Source: Saccoglossus kowalevskii (Eukaryota > Hemichordata > Enteropneusta > Harrimaniidae). Taken from it: a stretch of 62,740 nucleotides of DNA. The notes under the pieces are model-generated. The model saw nothing but the letters and a program-made list of their open reading frames with translations, did no database searches and was not told where the DNA came from. This document shows, piece by piece, positions 22,748 through 33,971 of the stretch. The stretch covers positions 151,475 through 214,214 of the forward strand of contig NW_003108581.1 of assembly GCF_000003605.2 (NCBI RefSeq), in the 5' to 3' direction. The position numbers were made by a program, and so were the translations under genes. Position 1 is the stretch's first letter, and each line of letters begins with the position of its first letter.

Positions 22748-23554
22748 ATGGCCGAAACAAAGAAAACCACCAAACGAATAATGATATGGGCTCACCCCCG
22801 AACACGATCAACCATTTTGGAAATGTGTTTGGCGGCTCAACCAACAATCAAAGCGTTTCACGAACCATATATTTTTGTCGATTTGTTCGCTGCAGATAGG
22901 GTTATTGACCCTGACTTTCCATGTATGTCTGATTTAACGAAGGCGGAGGTCCAGAGAAGACTGGAGGCCGACTACGAAGGCTACGACACTGTTTTGGCTA
23001 AAGATATTCCGGTATCTATCGTGAATGACATGCAGTACTTTCCGCGAGGATTCATCCATGCATTCATTATAAGACGACCGGATAAAGCCATTCCATCTCT
23101 TTATGAGAAAGTCAATGGTTTGAGTAGCATAGTTGATTGGTTGAAAGATCCCATCACGACCACATCGAAATTGGTACCATTAGACGCCGTGTTGAGCGTT
23201 GCTAAGTACGTAAAAGATGAACTTGGCCAAAAACCCATAATAGTTGACGGAGATGACCTCGCAGCCGCACCTGCAGCTACATTACAAAAATTTTGTAGCG
23301 ATGTAGGCATTCCTTTCTCCAACTCGATGTTGAAATGGAAGCCCGGGAATGGTGATCCATTTGTTAATGAACATATAATGGGATCGCCTGTTTATGACGC
23401 GGTTTATAAGACAGCAACGGAATCTACCCATTTCATTGTGCAGAAAAAGGATGAAAACAACAGGCCACTACCCAGCGATCTGCCAATTGAAATGGTCAAG
23501 CTCATTGAACAATCTAAACCTATCTATGATGAATTAGTGAAACTAATGAAATGA
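22748..23554 (+). CDS. P-loop sulfotransferase family protein, 268 aa
   Basis: A single-exon coding region starts at ATG 22748, four bases after a consensus acceptor (TTTTCTTTTGTATCATTTCAG, ending 22743). I prefer this start to an in-frame ATG at 22685, which lies in or before the pyrimidine tract. Residues 16-22, HPRTRST, match the 5'-phosphosulfate-binding P-loop of PAPS-dependent sulfotransferases. Residues 106-117 (FIIRRPDKAIPS) supply the Arg and Ser of the 3'-phosphate-binding motif. A typical C-terminal LQKFCSDVGIPF...LKWKPG segment follows (179-200). No signal peptide or membrane segment is visible, so it is probably cytosolic. Substrate cannot be inferred. ATTAAA near 23598 could be the polyadenylation signal. 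The 5' UTR exon probably lies upstream. Confidence 0.85.
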   Translation: MAETKKTTKRIMIWAHPRTRSTILEMCLAAQPTIKAFHEPYIFVDLFAADRVIDPDFPCMSDLTKAEVQRRLEADYEGYDTVLAKDIPVSIVNDMQYFPRGFIHAFIIRRPDKAIPSLYEKVNGLSSIVDWLKDPITTTSKLVPLDAVLSVAKYVKDELGQKPIIVDGDDLAAAPAATLQKFCSDVGIPFSNSMLKWKPGNGDPFVNEHIMGSPVYDAVYKTATESTHFIVQKKDENNRPLPSDLPIEMVKLIEQSKPIYDELVKLMK

Positions 23555-23609
23555 ACCCTGTTGTCTACATACGGGTTATTTTGGATATACTAAAACATTA
23601 AAATTGCCT

Positions 23610-25820
23610 GTGTTTAGTTAGCAAAAGCAATCAATAATATTCAATACTACATAGTATCAGATACAATTTCTTAGTGATGTATATCGTAGCACAAGATAAC
23701 ATTATCATTTATCGTAAACGCTCATTTCAATGTAAAGTTACAAATCACAAAACGAATAGAGTATATAACACATTCCAAGTTCACGTCAATTAATTAAAAA
23801 TATTAATTAATATTTAAATGATTTTTTTTATTTCAATCTGAATGTACAGAAATATTGAACAATCGTATCACCATAATGTTAGGCGTATGATATAAATGCA
23901 ACATTTGCCCGACGACTACAACAAGATTGGCCACAATGTAGGTCATGGCCGAGACGCAGCAAGTCAAGATAAAGCAGACGCTATTAATATATTCACTCAA
24001 CCATGATCTCAGCTGTCCTGACTCACTCCATTCCACAAGTCAATTCGACCCTGAACCTTGCAGAAAGTCTTTGTCAAGAAACGTAATTAGCTTTCTGGCA
24101 TTGAATTACAACGGAAAGCATTTTAAGTTCAAACAAACGTAATATAGGTTATGCAGCCTTCAATGCACCCACGCAAGTCATATAACAACGCCCTCTATTG
24201 GTTGAATCAATAATTGATTAAAAAAATTCAAGTCGTTGTGTGGTGGTGTTTTTGTCACTCACATAATACAATCAACTACGATTGTATTATCTTATCATTA
24301 ATCTACTACAATATAAATGGTATATATATACATGTGCATACTATGCACATATTTTGACTGAAGTGCCAAGAAATGTTCACCCCTAATCTGTTTAAAAAAA
24401 ATCCTAGTTTGGATTTTTTTTTATTGTATATTTATTTTAATTTATTTTGATCTTGTATTTATTTTTTGAAGTTGTTTTGGTATTTGCGAAAGATAGTTAA
24501 AATATACCGAATCACAAGTACGTAACAAAAAACATAAAAAAGTACAAAATAATTAAAAAAACAATTGTAAAAGTAAAATAAATATATAATGGAATACACG
24601 CCGTACAATACATCAGATTTTAATCAGATTGGATCACGCCCTACAGCATGTCTGTCATTTGAATCGACTAAGCATGCTCAGAAAAAGTCAGTCCCGGACC
24701 AAAATGGAAATGATTACATACTCACTGTTTCAATTTTCGAACTATCGGCATGTACATACATTCATTTACTGAAAGGTAGATACATATATACTATTATTTG
24801 CGACCTAGTTAGTGTACAAAGATCGATGAGTGGTCGGGTGTCGATGAAAACATGGAAAAAAAAGCAAGAAACAACATTTTATGGTTTCCATTGACTGACT
24901 CCGACTTATATTAACTGGCAAACAAATATCATTACACTCAAGAAAGTTAAACAGTGAATCTAAAACGAGGTAAAAAATACCCAGCCAGTGAATGATTTTG
25001 TAAATAAACAACGAACAGCTGAGTGGGTCTGTTGCTACTACACTATTTTTTAATAAAACAAGCCTTTCTGTCTGTTTTAGGGGCTGCTGGAAGATGTTAC
25101 ACATTAGTCCACCAGTTTCATTGCTTGCATCTGTTTTCATTGTATTACTTCAGGACATTCCTTGTGATGGCTGTGTGAGGGCTCTTTTTTCGGCAGCTGA
25201 TGTCCCAGCAGTACTAATGATACACATTGGAGGAATTTTAATATTCAAAATTTTATTAAACAAATGTTATTGTTACAAATGTTAGTATCTGCAGATTTCT
25301 ACTGTGGTAATGTGACCAAATTCTTCATACTGTATTTCATAATGATATTACATCTTATGAAAATAATATGCATTGTTGATAAACAGGACTAATATTCAAA
25401 GTTTGATATTTTTTTCACTTTTTCCCCACTCAACACATATTTAGTCTAGCACATTCGCAATGTTTTGATCATGAGTAGCACCGACAGTCACTTCATTAAA
25501 TAAAACAAAAGTTTACCAACCTTCTAACTCTGGTGGTGCTCTTCAGTGTAATTGGGCAAAAAATGTCGTCAATGATTAGACTTTAATGTGTATTTATTAT
25601 TATACTACCCAAAACAGCAGTCATGCTTATGGTCCTGTGCGTGTAATCTACATATGAAAGGTTGTTAAATTCTGGTGATTTGTTTTTAATTTTTGAATTT
25701 GCGTTGTGTGAATAGCGCTAATGACAATTTTAGTTCACAAAGGATTAAACTGTGCAAGCTGCACACACACACACACAAACAAACAAACACACATTTTGTA
25801 TCATTTGTTGTTTCCATGCC
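23610..25820. other. intergenic AT-rich sequence
   Basis: No domain-bearing frame. A CA microsatellite with CAAA interruptions lies near 25762-25792. A frame at 24589-24894 lacks recognisable features. Confidence 0.45.
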
Positions 25821-25822
25821 AG

Positions 25823-25884
25823 GTTGTTGAATCTACTAGGCATTCATATCGTACTACGAAATTCGAAGACCCTGAACTGAATAG
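25823..25884 (+). other. probable 5' UTR exon of the Gal3ST-like gene
   Basis: Sixty-two bases sit between an acceptor (TTTCCATGCCAG) and a strong donor (ATAG|GTAAGTAAG). Joining it to the next exon at 26231 reaches a stop within five codons in its open frame, so it is noncoding, upstream of ATG 26237. Confidence 0.5.
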
Positions 25885-26236
25885 GTAAGTAAGTATACTG
25901 TAGTGTCGATTGTTGATTGGAAATCAGTTAAGAAGATGGGGTTTGGCAAGTTAATTTTTTACTATTTCTTGATTCGTCTTTTCAAATCATGGACAATTTA
26001 TGGAAAATCATGACACACTTGTTCAATGGTTGAAGACATGTCCCGTGTTTCCTTCATTAATTATATGAAGGTTTGACAATATTGGCGTAACAAGTTCATA
26101 AAAAAATGTCTGTACTTGGTTTAATTTATTTTAAAATTAACAAGACACCACAACATAAAATAAAATAATCTCTACTCCAGGGCAATAAGTAGAATACAGA
26201 ATGTGTAACAAAATTCCTTATTGTTTTCAGATTACA

Positions 26237-28117
26237 ATGGTTATGAAGCCAATTGTATTTGTTTTTCTATTTGGCACAGTCTGTATCTTGTACATGTATG
26301 TGGACTTCAGGGATCTACTGGAAAATCCACGATTCACAGAACCGAAATATAAACAGAAACAAATGGGGTGAGGCTTAACACAATTTATGAGAAAGCGAGA
26401 CTATAGTTCTGGAAAACGTGGAATGTAGATATTTGTAAGGCAGTAAAAAATAAACTACATTTTTTTTAAGTGTAAATTATTTTAACTTAGAATTAAATAC
26501 TAGACAATAGCCTGTATGATATACGCCAGATATGTTTATATCCTGTTTGATGCTATATCTTGTTCTGGTTGAAACTTTACTTATTTCTGATGTGTTTTTG
26601 TTGCAATATATCCTGAAGTATACAGAAATGTATAGACATACTCGTACGTGCCAGCGTTCGCTAAACATTCCTGGGATTTACATAACACTCTTGCAATTTA
26701 CATAAGACTAAACCTTCTACAATGATGTCACTTCGGAGATGAACTTAATCATGCTATTTGTTCACTTTAGCGATCCGTCGTATTTACACTGATATATATT
26801 TCTGTATCATAATAGTAGTTTTATAAATCGTCAACCCGTCATATGTTACACACCTCGTAATCATTTGTTTATCTATCATTCTACAGATACGTGGACACCA
26901 GACTAGCAAATAAAAGCGATAATGTGACGCTTTCGTCAACCACGGGTACCAGAAGCAGTAATGCTAACAAGAAGGGAAGCGGAAACAGTACAATGCCTAA
27001 TTTTAATAACAGAATACAACACAGCAAGATGAACCAGAGAAATGAACATTTGATCCAAACTGATATTAACATGATGCAAACAATTACTGGACTCGAACAG
27101 AAACAATTAGGAAATGTGAAAAACACTCAGCGAGATTACATAATGACGAAAAATAACAGCAGTACTAAAACAAAAAAGAAAGTTCACAAAAAGCAATCCA
27201 TAAACCAAACCAATATTAAGGCGATACAAACAACCATTAAACACGAACATAACCCATCGGGAAAAGACAAGAACACTCAGCAAGATAACGTAATCAGCTC
27301 ATTTACATACAACCTATCTGATAATAAATCGGAACAATGCCGACCAAGGACCTCCTTTGTATTTGTTAAAACTGGCAAAACAGGTAGTTCAACATTGTCG
27401 TCGATTCTACACAGTTTTGGTGAGAAGAACGGCCTCAAAGAAACATTCATTCAAAGTTTAAATGCTGCAATACTCAATAATTCTATATACGATTTTATTG
27501 CTTGTCATTTTACAATGGGACGAGACACTTACAAAGCGACACGACAAGTCATACCAAACGCTAAATACATTAGTATTATTCGTTTTCCATACACTCAAGT
27601 AGAATCTCTTTTCTATTACAAGAGACATAATATTATACTTGGAATTGAGAATGACACCAATGCATTTAAAACCTTTCTTTTAGATCCCCATATCCAAGAA
27701 CGTTCAAGATTTAATGTAATATCGAATCAGATTCGGTGGTTTGGGCACGATATAAAACAAAATACTACTCAGAAAATACAAGAGATAAACGACGAATTGG
27801 ATCTGATGATGATTACTGATTACATGGACGAATCTCTTGTTCTTTTAAAACAAATGATGTGCTGGTCATTTCATGACATTGTGTATGCGTCACGACGCGT
27901 GGTTAAGCGAAAAAGGTTGCCAATGACAACACAAATGAAACAAATACTAAAGAGTAGGTTGACTGCAGACCTTATGTTATATGACTATTTTAATAAGACG
28001 CTATGGCAGAAAATAAAAAATTACGATGGAGATTTTGAAAAGGACCTACATGATTTCCGTGCCTTACAAGAATCAAAGCGTCTCAGCTATACAGAAATGA
28101 TAAGTCAATTCAGATGA
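26237..28117 (+). CDS. galactose-3-O-sulfotransferase-like type II Golgi enzyme, 453 aa, two coding exons
   Basis: Coding exons are 26237-26367 and 26887-28117. The donor ATGGG|GTGAGG and acceptor CTACAG join in phase (GG|A), giving 453 residues. Residues 5-21 form a signal anchor (VFVFLFGTVCILYMYV), as in Golgi sulfotransferases. A long Asn/Lys/Ser/Thr-rich stem follows (about 22-190) with several N-glycosylation sequons. The catalytic domain begins with FVKTGKTGSST (203-213), the PAPS 5'-phosphosulfate loop. Family members more often have KTHKT, so the His-to-Gly change is notable. YISIIRFPYTQVES (271-284) is the 3'-phosphate motif. DELDLMMITDYMDESLVLLK is a strong Gal3ST-family signature. 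AATAAA at 28176-28181 fits the transcript end. Predicted to sulfate galactose in glycans or glycolipids; the exact acceptor is unknown. Confidence 0.88.
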
Positions 28118-28175
28118 TTCAATCTACATCTCATGTCTGCATAATTTAAAATATGTTAATGCATGTTTCAAACCA

Positions 28176-28181
28176 AATAAA
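28176..28181 (+). terminator. polyadenylation signal of the Gal3ST-like gene
   Basis: Canonical AATAAA 59 bases after the stop codon. Confidence 0.6.
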
Positions 28182-28199
28182 TCTAATGTAACCCGCTTC

Positions 28200-30240
28200 A
28201 TGATATGCAATGTCTAATTACTATGTTGTGCAGCATTTACATTTGTGACGTTTAGTGTGAAACGGTAACGTCACAAATAATCACGTCATACGTCATCCAA
28301 GACATGAAAAAAAAAAACAGAAAGAAACAGTGCCTTTTTATTTCAGTGATGCGTTAACAACAATATGACAATAAAAATATGTCAATAGAAAGATAACATT
28401 TCTGACGAGTATCAAAAACTGCCGGCGGTCCTAATTGCACATTTTCTCCCATAAATGTATTTAAGTGTCATGCCTTATTAGCATAAATCAGTCCATGATT
28501 CGCAAACATGGTTACGTGAGATTACGTTTACTTTTCACAGTATCAGTTACTAATTTATCAATTATTAAAACAATAATTTGTAGGCTGAGTGGATATTGTC
28601 TCCATGACAACCCGCGTTATCAACCAGTTTTATGAGCAGCTGATATTACATTATAACATTATTGTATACTATTTTTTTGATGGGGACTGTTTGAAATTAT
28701 CTTTCTGTCATTGATATGTGATTATGATAACAGTAAAGCCTAAAGTGTTATTGGTGTGTCACTACACCTAGTATGCTTAGTACTAAATAAGGGTACTTCA
28801 GCATTACCAATGATGGGTGTGGCAATACCGAGTTGTAAGCTGTCTACTCTTATTATAGGATGGTATGCCCAAATTATTTACTTAAATTCAAGCATATAAA
28901 ATACGTATTGTAAATGACAAGTTTAAATAAAACACATTCAATGCACTAGCTTTTAAGTTTAATATACAGTGACACACCTTTAAGACAAACTAAATTGTCC
29001 CTGAATCAGTAATCTAGAGACTATAAGATGCAGATGTGTTTTCGGTCAAGTCTCCAAGGTCAATGATTTAGATATTATAAATAATCATCGTCACATATTC
29101 AGGAAAACATTGATAGACTAGTGTAAGCTGTGGACTTCATATATTTCAAGGATTGTAGATTTTACATAATAATAAACAAAATCATTCTTATAAACACAAT
29201 ATAATTCGATATTGGAAATTTATTTACCCTCAGTTTACATGAATTATAAAAGTATAGTTATATTATTACTGTTGTATTCATTTGGGAAATAATAGCGTAT
29301 TTTCAGGTCGGAAACAATCTGCAAACATTCAATATGCCGCAGCCGAAATTTAAGTTATCCTTGATGTGAGTTGTATTTACGGATAAACTACACTGCGAAT
29401 ATACTGCGAAGATACACTGCGGTACTGTGATACTTGTACACACAGGTAAACATGATAGTGCGAACGAGACACAATTGAAATATTCATTTAATACATAAGG
29501 ATCAAGTCTCCATAATGATAGTAAAACCACGCACGTCAAGCTATTGTGCTGATTTTGTTTGAGTGACATAGACATGATATTGATAATGTAAACGATTATG
29601 ATTGGTTTGATGTTGTGAAGATGAAGGACTAGTACAACTTTAGAGGGCGGTTTCAGAGACTTTCCAATGTATCGATTATATCTGATTTTGCTGTGAGTTT
29701 GAGAAAAATGGAAAGTTGTCGACGGGCGTTACCGGGTGTTTCAGCTACTGGCTCAAACGGAACAGACATTAAACTGAATATTTTGCGCGTATAGTTATTG
29801 CAATGTACGATCCCTGTAAAATATTCACGAATAAAGAACTATCGATAACGAATACCTACATGACGACAGAAAAAGACGAATTAATTCGACACACAATCCC
29901 GTGATAAAGGCGCAATCGAGAGACTCATGCTAGCATATTATTTCCATGCATATCGTTAGCCAGTCCATCAAAATATAATCATAATAATAGACGCATTCCC
30001 GCAAATAATATCCTTAAATACCGTCCACGCAAAATGATCTGAGATTATAAGTTGCGCGACGCCGATTGTCAGTGTATTGTGGGGCCAGAAACGCCGTTAC
30101 TCGTCAACATCTAAACACATACTCCAATGTCCCAAAAAAGTAACAAGCGTGCATGGGATAATCATATTATTTCAGAACATTTATCTTCAACTCGCAGTGA
30201 TACACCACTCGTATTTTCCCCAGCTTAATACAGACTAATA
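28200..30240. other. intergenic
   Basis: AT-rich sequence with no exon I can support. A 90-codon minus frame at 29303-29575 has no domain features. Confidence 0.45.
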
Positions 30241-31310
30241 GATTTTAAAATAGGAAAATTAGAAGCACGTTCGCTAAGACATGTATCCCTCATCAGATGG
30301 GTAACACAATAGACTTTGAAATCATAATCCTTGTTGGAAAGAGAATACTTTTCAGTCAAAGAATGAGCAGCAGAAAAACAAACAAAAAATGTTTATATAT
30401 GCTTAATTCTGATTGCCAGCTATAATACATAATGTTGTAGATCCAAAGTTGAGTCACAGAATCAGAAGCCAGGAGACCTGATGATGAAGATCTACAAATT
30501 GTATGAATGTGATGGTGATCTAATAGTGATATAAACATCATTTATAAATTAAGTGGTTATATATGGTCAGTAAAATTGACAATTTTACTCACTTCATTCA
30601 CAAACTGCACTGACAGACATATGTTTTGCTGATAATCAAAAGTATAATAAAAAGACTTAAAATTAGTGTTATAAAATAGATTATTAAGAATCTTCTGCTC
30701 GGAACACTTTTACGCTGAACTTTACGACGTCGCTTTATCTAGTGAAATTATAGAAGATGAACAATGCAATTGTATCTTACAAATAGAATAAATAGACACA
30801 GACAGACAATTACAGCTGGTGCAGTAACATGGACACTCCAGAAGCCCGTTCGCTAGGATATGCATCCTTATTATTAGCCAGATTATATGCAACAGATTGG
30901 TGCACAATATGCTTTTAAATCGTTATCATAATTGACAAGAGAACACTTACCAGTCAAAGGTTGTGGTATTAAAAAAGAGTAACAGCGACACATATACTGA
31001 CTTTATCGCTGGGCGATATACTCGGATTGACCCACGATACTCCAATAGAGTGACTTGACTTGATTTATCACTAACCGTGACCTCCAAACTAACTGATCAT
31101 TTGTTGATTAACTAAACAACTCTGACTGGAGTTCAGCTTTTAGTCCGACGTTTCGACTACTGTATCGAGTAATATCTACTCGTGTTGAATGCGCGTAGAC
31201 TACCATTCTTGCCTTCTGTTGACTTGTCGACCGCTCTCTCTTAGTATACATTTATCGGTCAATACTTCATTTCGTATATTCGTTTTGTTAATTAACACAT
31301 CGCTGTTATT
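30240..31310 (-). repeat. dispersed element, inverted partner of 9.05-9.97 kb
   Basis: The reverse complement aligns with 9050-9970 over most of its length, including CCAACAAGGATTATGATTTC-like sequence and TCAGCGTAAAAGTGTTCCGA. Substitutions and small indels are scattered, so both are old copies. Confidence 0.75.
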
Positions 31311-31392
31311 TTCGGTCTTTTCAGGGATATTATGAACGTTGAAGAAAATTAATTTTATACATAATTACAATCTTATAGTTGATGTAATTCAG

Positions 31393-31480
31393 CCAATCTT
31401 TTCCCGAATCCCGGCGAGGTTATAAAAGCCCCTCTGCACTGTACCTATTGGGCTGTTCCTGACACTGTCTTTGTAATAAA
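31393..31480 (+). promoter_or_regulatory. CCAAT-TATA-AATAAA block, LTR-like
   Basis: CCAAT (31393-31397), TATAAAA (31421-31427) and AATAAA (31475-31480) lie within 90 bp. A TATA box followed this closely by a polyadenylation signal is the arrangement found in LTRs with a short R region. No paired LTR or primer-binding site was seen in the window. A gene promoter with a chance AATAAA is the alternative. Confidence 0.3.
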
Positions 31481-31499
31481 GGTGTTTCCAGTTAATATT

Positions 31500-32460
31500 T
31501 TATATATGCTGCATCTCATTATTCATCGTCATTTACCCTTGATAATCGAAACTACTGAAAGTAAGATATGACCAGCCCCAGATCATAATCGACGCGCATG
31601 TGAAATCGCTGTGGGAACAGTAAGCCCCAGAAGACAAACCTTCCTATGCATCTACAAGAAAAGAATGACACGACACTATGCGTCTACGACAGGGAAGAAA
31701 CTTGCTCACCATCATTCGAGGCCATCTCAACGTCGATTGAATCCCCATTTGGATATTTAATATCGGGTCCACTAAGCGATATCGAACAACACTTGTGCTC
31801 GAACATTTCATATTACTACTAATTCCATCAAACGATGATCAATAATACGATCAATCAATCAATAATACGAGAGAAAACTAATTCTTTGATAACTCATGAA
31901 TAATAAAAACATGGTAACCCTTCCACAACCATGTGTTAGACAAAACATATCACATTAATGGTTTTGCAGAATTAATATTTCAGACAAATATTTAAAGTCA
32001 TATTAGCTTAATCTTCTTGCATTTATACACCGGCCAAGTGATTGTTAGCGCGAACAGCCAATCAGCGACTGTGTTACAGCAGGTTTATTGCATTAATGAG
32101 AGACAAGACATGGCGCTGCGGGCCATCATTTCCACTGCAAGCTTTTAAGCAGTTGAGAAGGTAGAGTTATTTTAACCAGTGAAGCAATAAAATAGGTGTG
32201 GTCCTGGCTTCTGAGTTGTCATTGTCAACAGAAAGTAGAAATGGAGAGATTATACCGACCTTGGCTAGTACTTTAAATTATATCAGCTAGTGTACACCAC
32301 GGGACGTTGGACTTTCGTTCGGGCTTACAACACTTGTCAGAGGTGTTTTCTACTTACTTCCCCGTGAAAAAAAAAGCATTTTCATATATCAAAATAAAAT
32401 TATCTGTATGACTCAGTAAATTCTCATCTGTATGCGCTGGCAGTACATGCACGGGCCAAT
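31500..32460. other. noncoding
   Basis: No supported exon. A CCAAT motif (CAGCCAATCAGCGAC) occurs near 32054. Confidence 0.4.
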
Positions 32461-32462
32461 GA

Positions 32463-32847
32463 AATTATTATTATTATCGAATCTTTATTGCAGGACATAA
32501 CGAGAAAAAAACTCATACATCGCATATTAAAAACAAACAAAAGAACATATTGAAAGAAATCCAGTACTCTAGAGTAGCTGTGGTCTATACTTTTGAAAGC
32601 AAAGCTGTGAACAATACATGTTAGCGCCAAAGGTTCGGAACAATGTAATTTTAACACCGCTGCTGCAACTAAAAAAGTGAAGCAGAATATTGTATCTGCC
32701 GTAAAATGATCGACTCTGTTGTTTTATATCCTCGTCATTCATACAGTTGTTAGTAACAAGATATCCTAGATAAACTTGCTTGTGCACAATTCTAAGCTTA
32801 GATTTAGTATTGGTACGTTCATGTGGTGTGCTATTGCTTGTATACAA
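32463..32847 (-). mobile_element. 3' fragment of a non-LTR retrotransposon (LINE)
   Basis: On the minus strand 32847-32569 a frame encodes YLGYLVTNN...DEDIKQQSRSFYGRYNILL...VKITLFRTF...MYCSQL. This is the conserved thumb and post-RT region of LINE reverse transcriptases. The frame then breaks. The element ends near 32463-32480 in a short ATA/ATAAT repeat after an AATAAAG-like sequence, as expected of a LINE 3' tail. It is 5'-truncated, with no catalytic YxDD region in the window. Confidence 0.82.
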
Positions 32848-32910
32848 ATAAAAACACGAAACGCAACCAGTGTGCGAGATTCATGGCAAATTAATTAAAC
32901 GAAATAATGA

Positions 32911-33170
32911 AAAAAAAACACAATAAACATGGCTATGTGGAAACAAATAACTTTTGACAGGTACCAAGCCGAACACTAAAATCTAGTATAAACGTATATT
33001 ACATGTATAAAAAACGACAAATTAACTCCTTAAAGTTAAAAGAAATAAAATGAAAAAAAATAAACATGGCTACGTGTAAACAAATATCTTTGACAAGTAC
33101 CAAGTAAAAAACTAAAATCTAGTATAAACGTAATATGGATATAAATATATTACATGTATAAAATATAATT
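32911..33170. repeat. tandem duplication of about 130 bp
   Basis: AATAAACATGGCTA(T/C)GTG, followed by CAAATA, GGTACCAAG/AGTACCAAG and CTAAAATCTAGTATAAACGT, occurs twice, beginning near 32922 and 33058. Confidence 0.75.
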
Positions 33171-33292
33171 TCTAACACAAATACGTAACAGTAGATTTCC
33201 TTTCAGTATTGTTCCGTACTTTAAGTTTATTATCCTTGATTTCAAAGTTGGTTAAGTAACCCAAAACGAAATTGACAATCATTAAAAATATC

Positions 33293-33440
33293 CAGTGGCG
33301 GATTTAAGGGGGTTCCTCCCCCCCCCTCCCCGTTGAAAAATGTATTTATTCAATTTGTTTTTGTATAATATAAAAAAATCATTAACTTAGTCTGGCGATT
33401 TTAAAGTTTGGACCCCCCCCCCCATAGAAAAATCATGTAT
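33293..33440. mobile_element. remnant with hAT-like terminus
   Basis: CAGTGGCGGATTTAAGGGGG near 33294 resembles the CAGTGGCGGATC-type terminus of many invertebrate hAT-family elements. It is followed by poly-C tracts. No matching opposite end was identified. Confidence 0.4.
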
Positions 33441-33681
33441 CCTCCCCTGACATATCACATTATATAGCCGTTTTAATTAAATGTGATATTCAGTCACGTG
33501 ATATACGTCTATATTCAAAATGTTGAATCAGGCTGGTATAATATGGTTCTAGGGACCCATGAAATCACGATTTCGGCCTTAAAATGCAAAGGGAGTTGCG
33601 TAGATGGTCAGGGCATTTGCCCCCGTCTAAATATCTCGGTATTCCTTTGGGTAATGTAGATGGTCGAAAATAAACAACGCG

Positions 33682-33971
33682 TCATATAATCATATTAAGT
33701 GCCTCTATTATTTCATTACATTCAATGTTCTCCAGTGCATTTAATAGTTCTTCTGACGATACGGTGATGCCTTTCTCAGATTCCCATTTAAGAAGTATTT
33801 GATAAACACATTCCTGGGCCCCAGACCCTCTTTCATCATACTCAATGTGCTTGATCGTGCTTTCACTGAGTCCAAGAAACCTGGCAAATTTCCGGATCAG
33901 TCTTGGTGGCAACTGCTCAGATATACATGTAAATGCCTTGTGCAGTACTTCCGCGTCATCCACGTCGTTGC
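33682..33971 (-). CDS. Death domain exon (C-terminus)
   Basis: The acceptor TGTCTCTAG joins the previous exon (G|GC). The 95 residues form a death domain: helices around LPPRLIRKFARFLGLSESTIKHIE, the conserved Trp in YQILLKWESEKG, and a final LLNALENI helix. It ends at TAA/TAG 33682-33684. The domain occupies the extreme C-terminus, as in UNC5. Confidence 0.88.
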
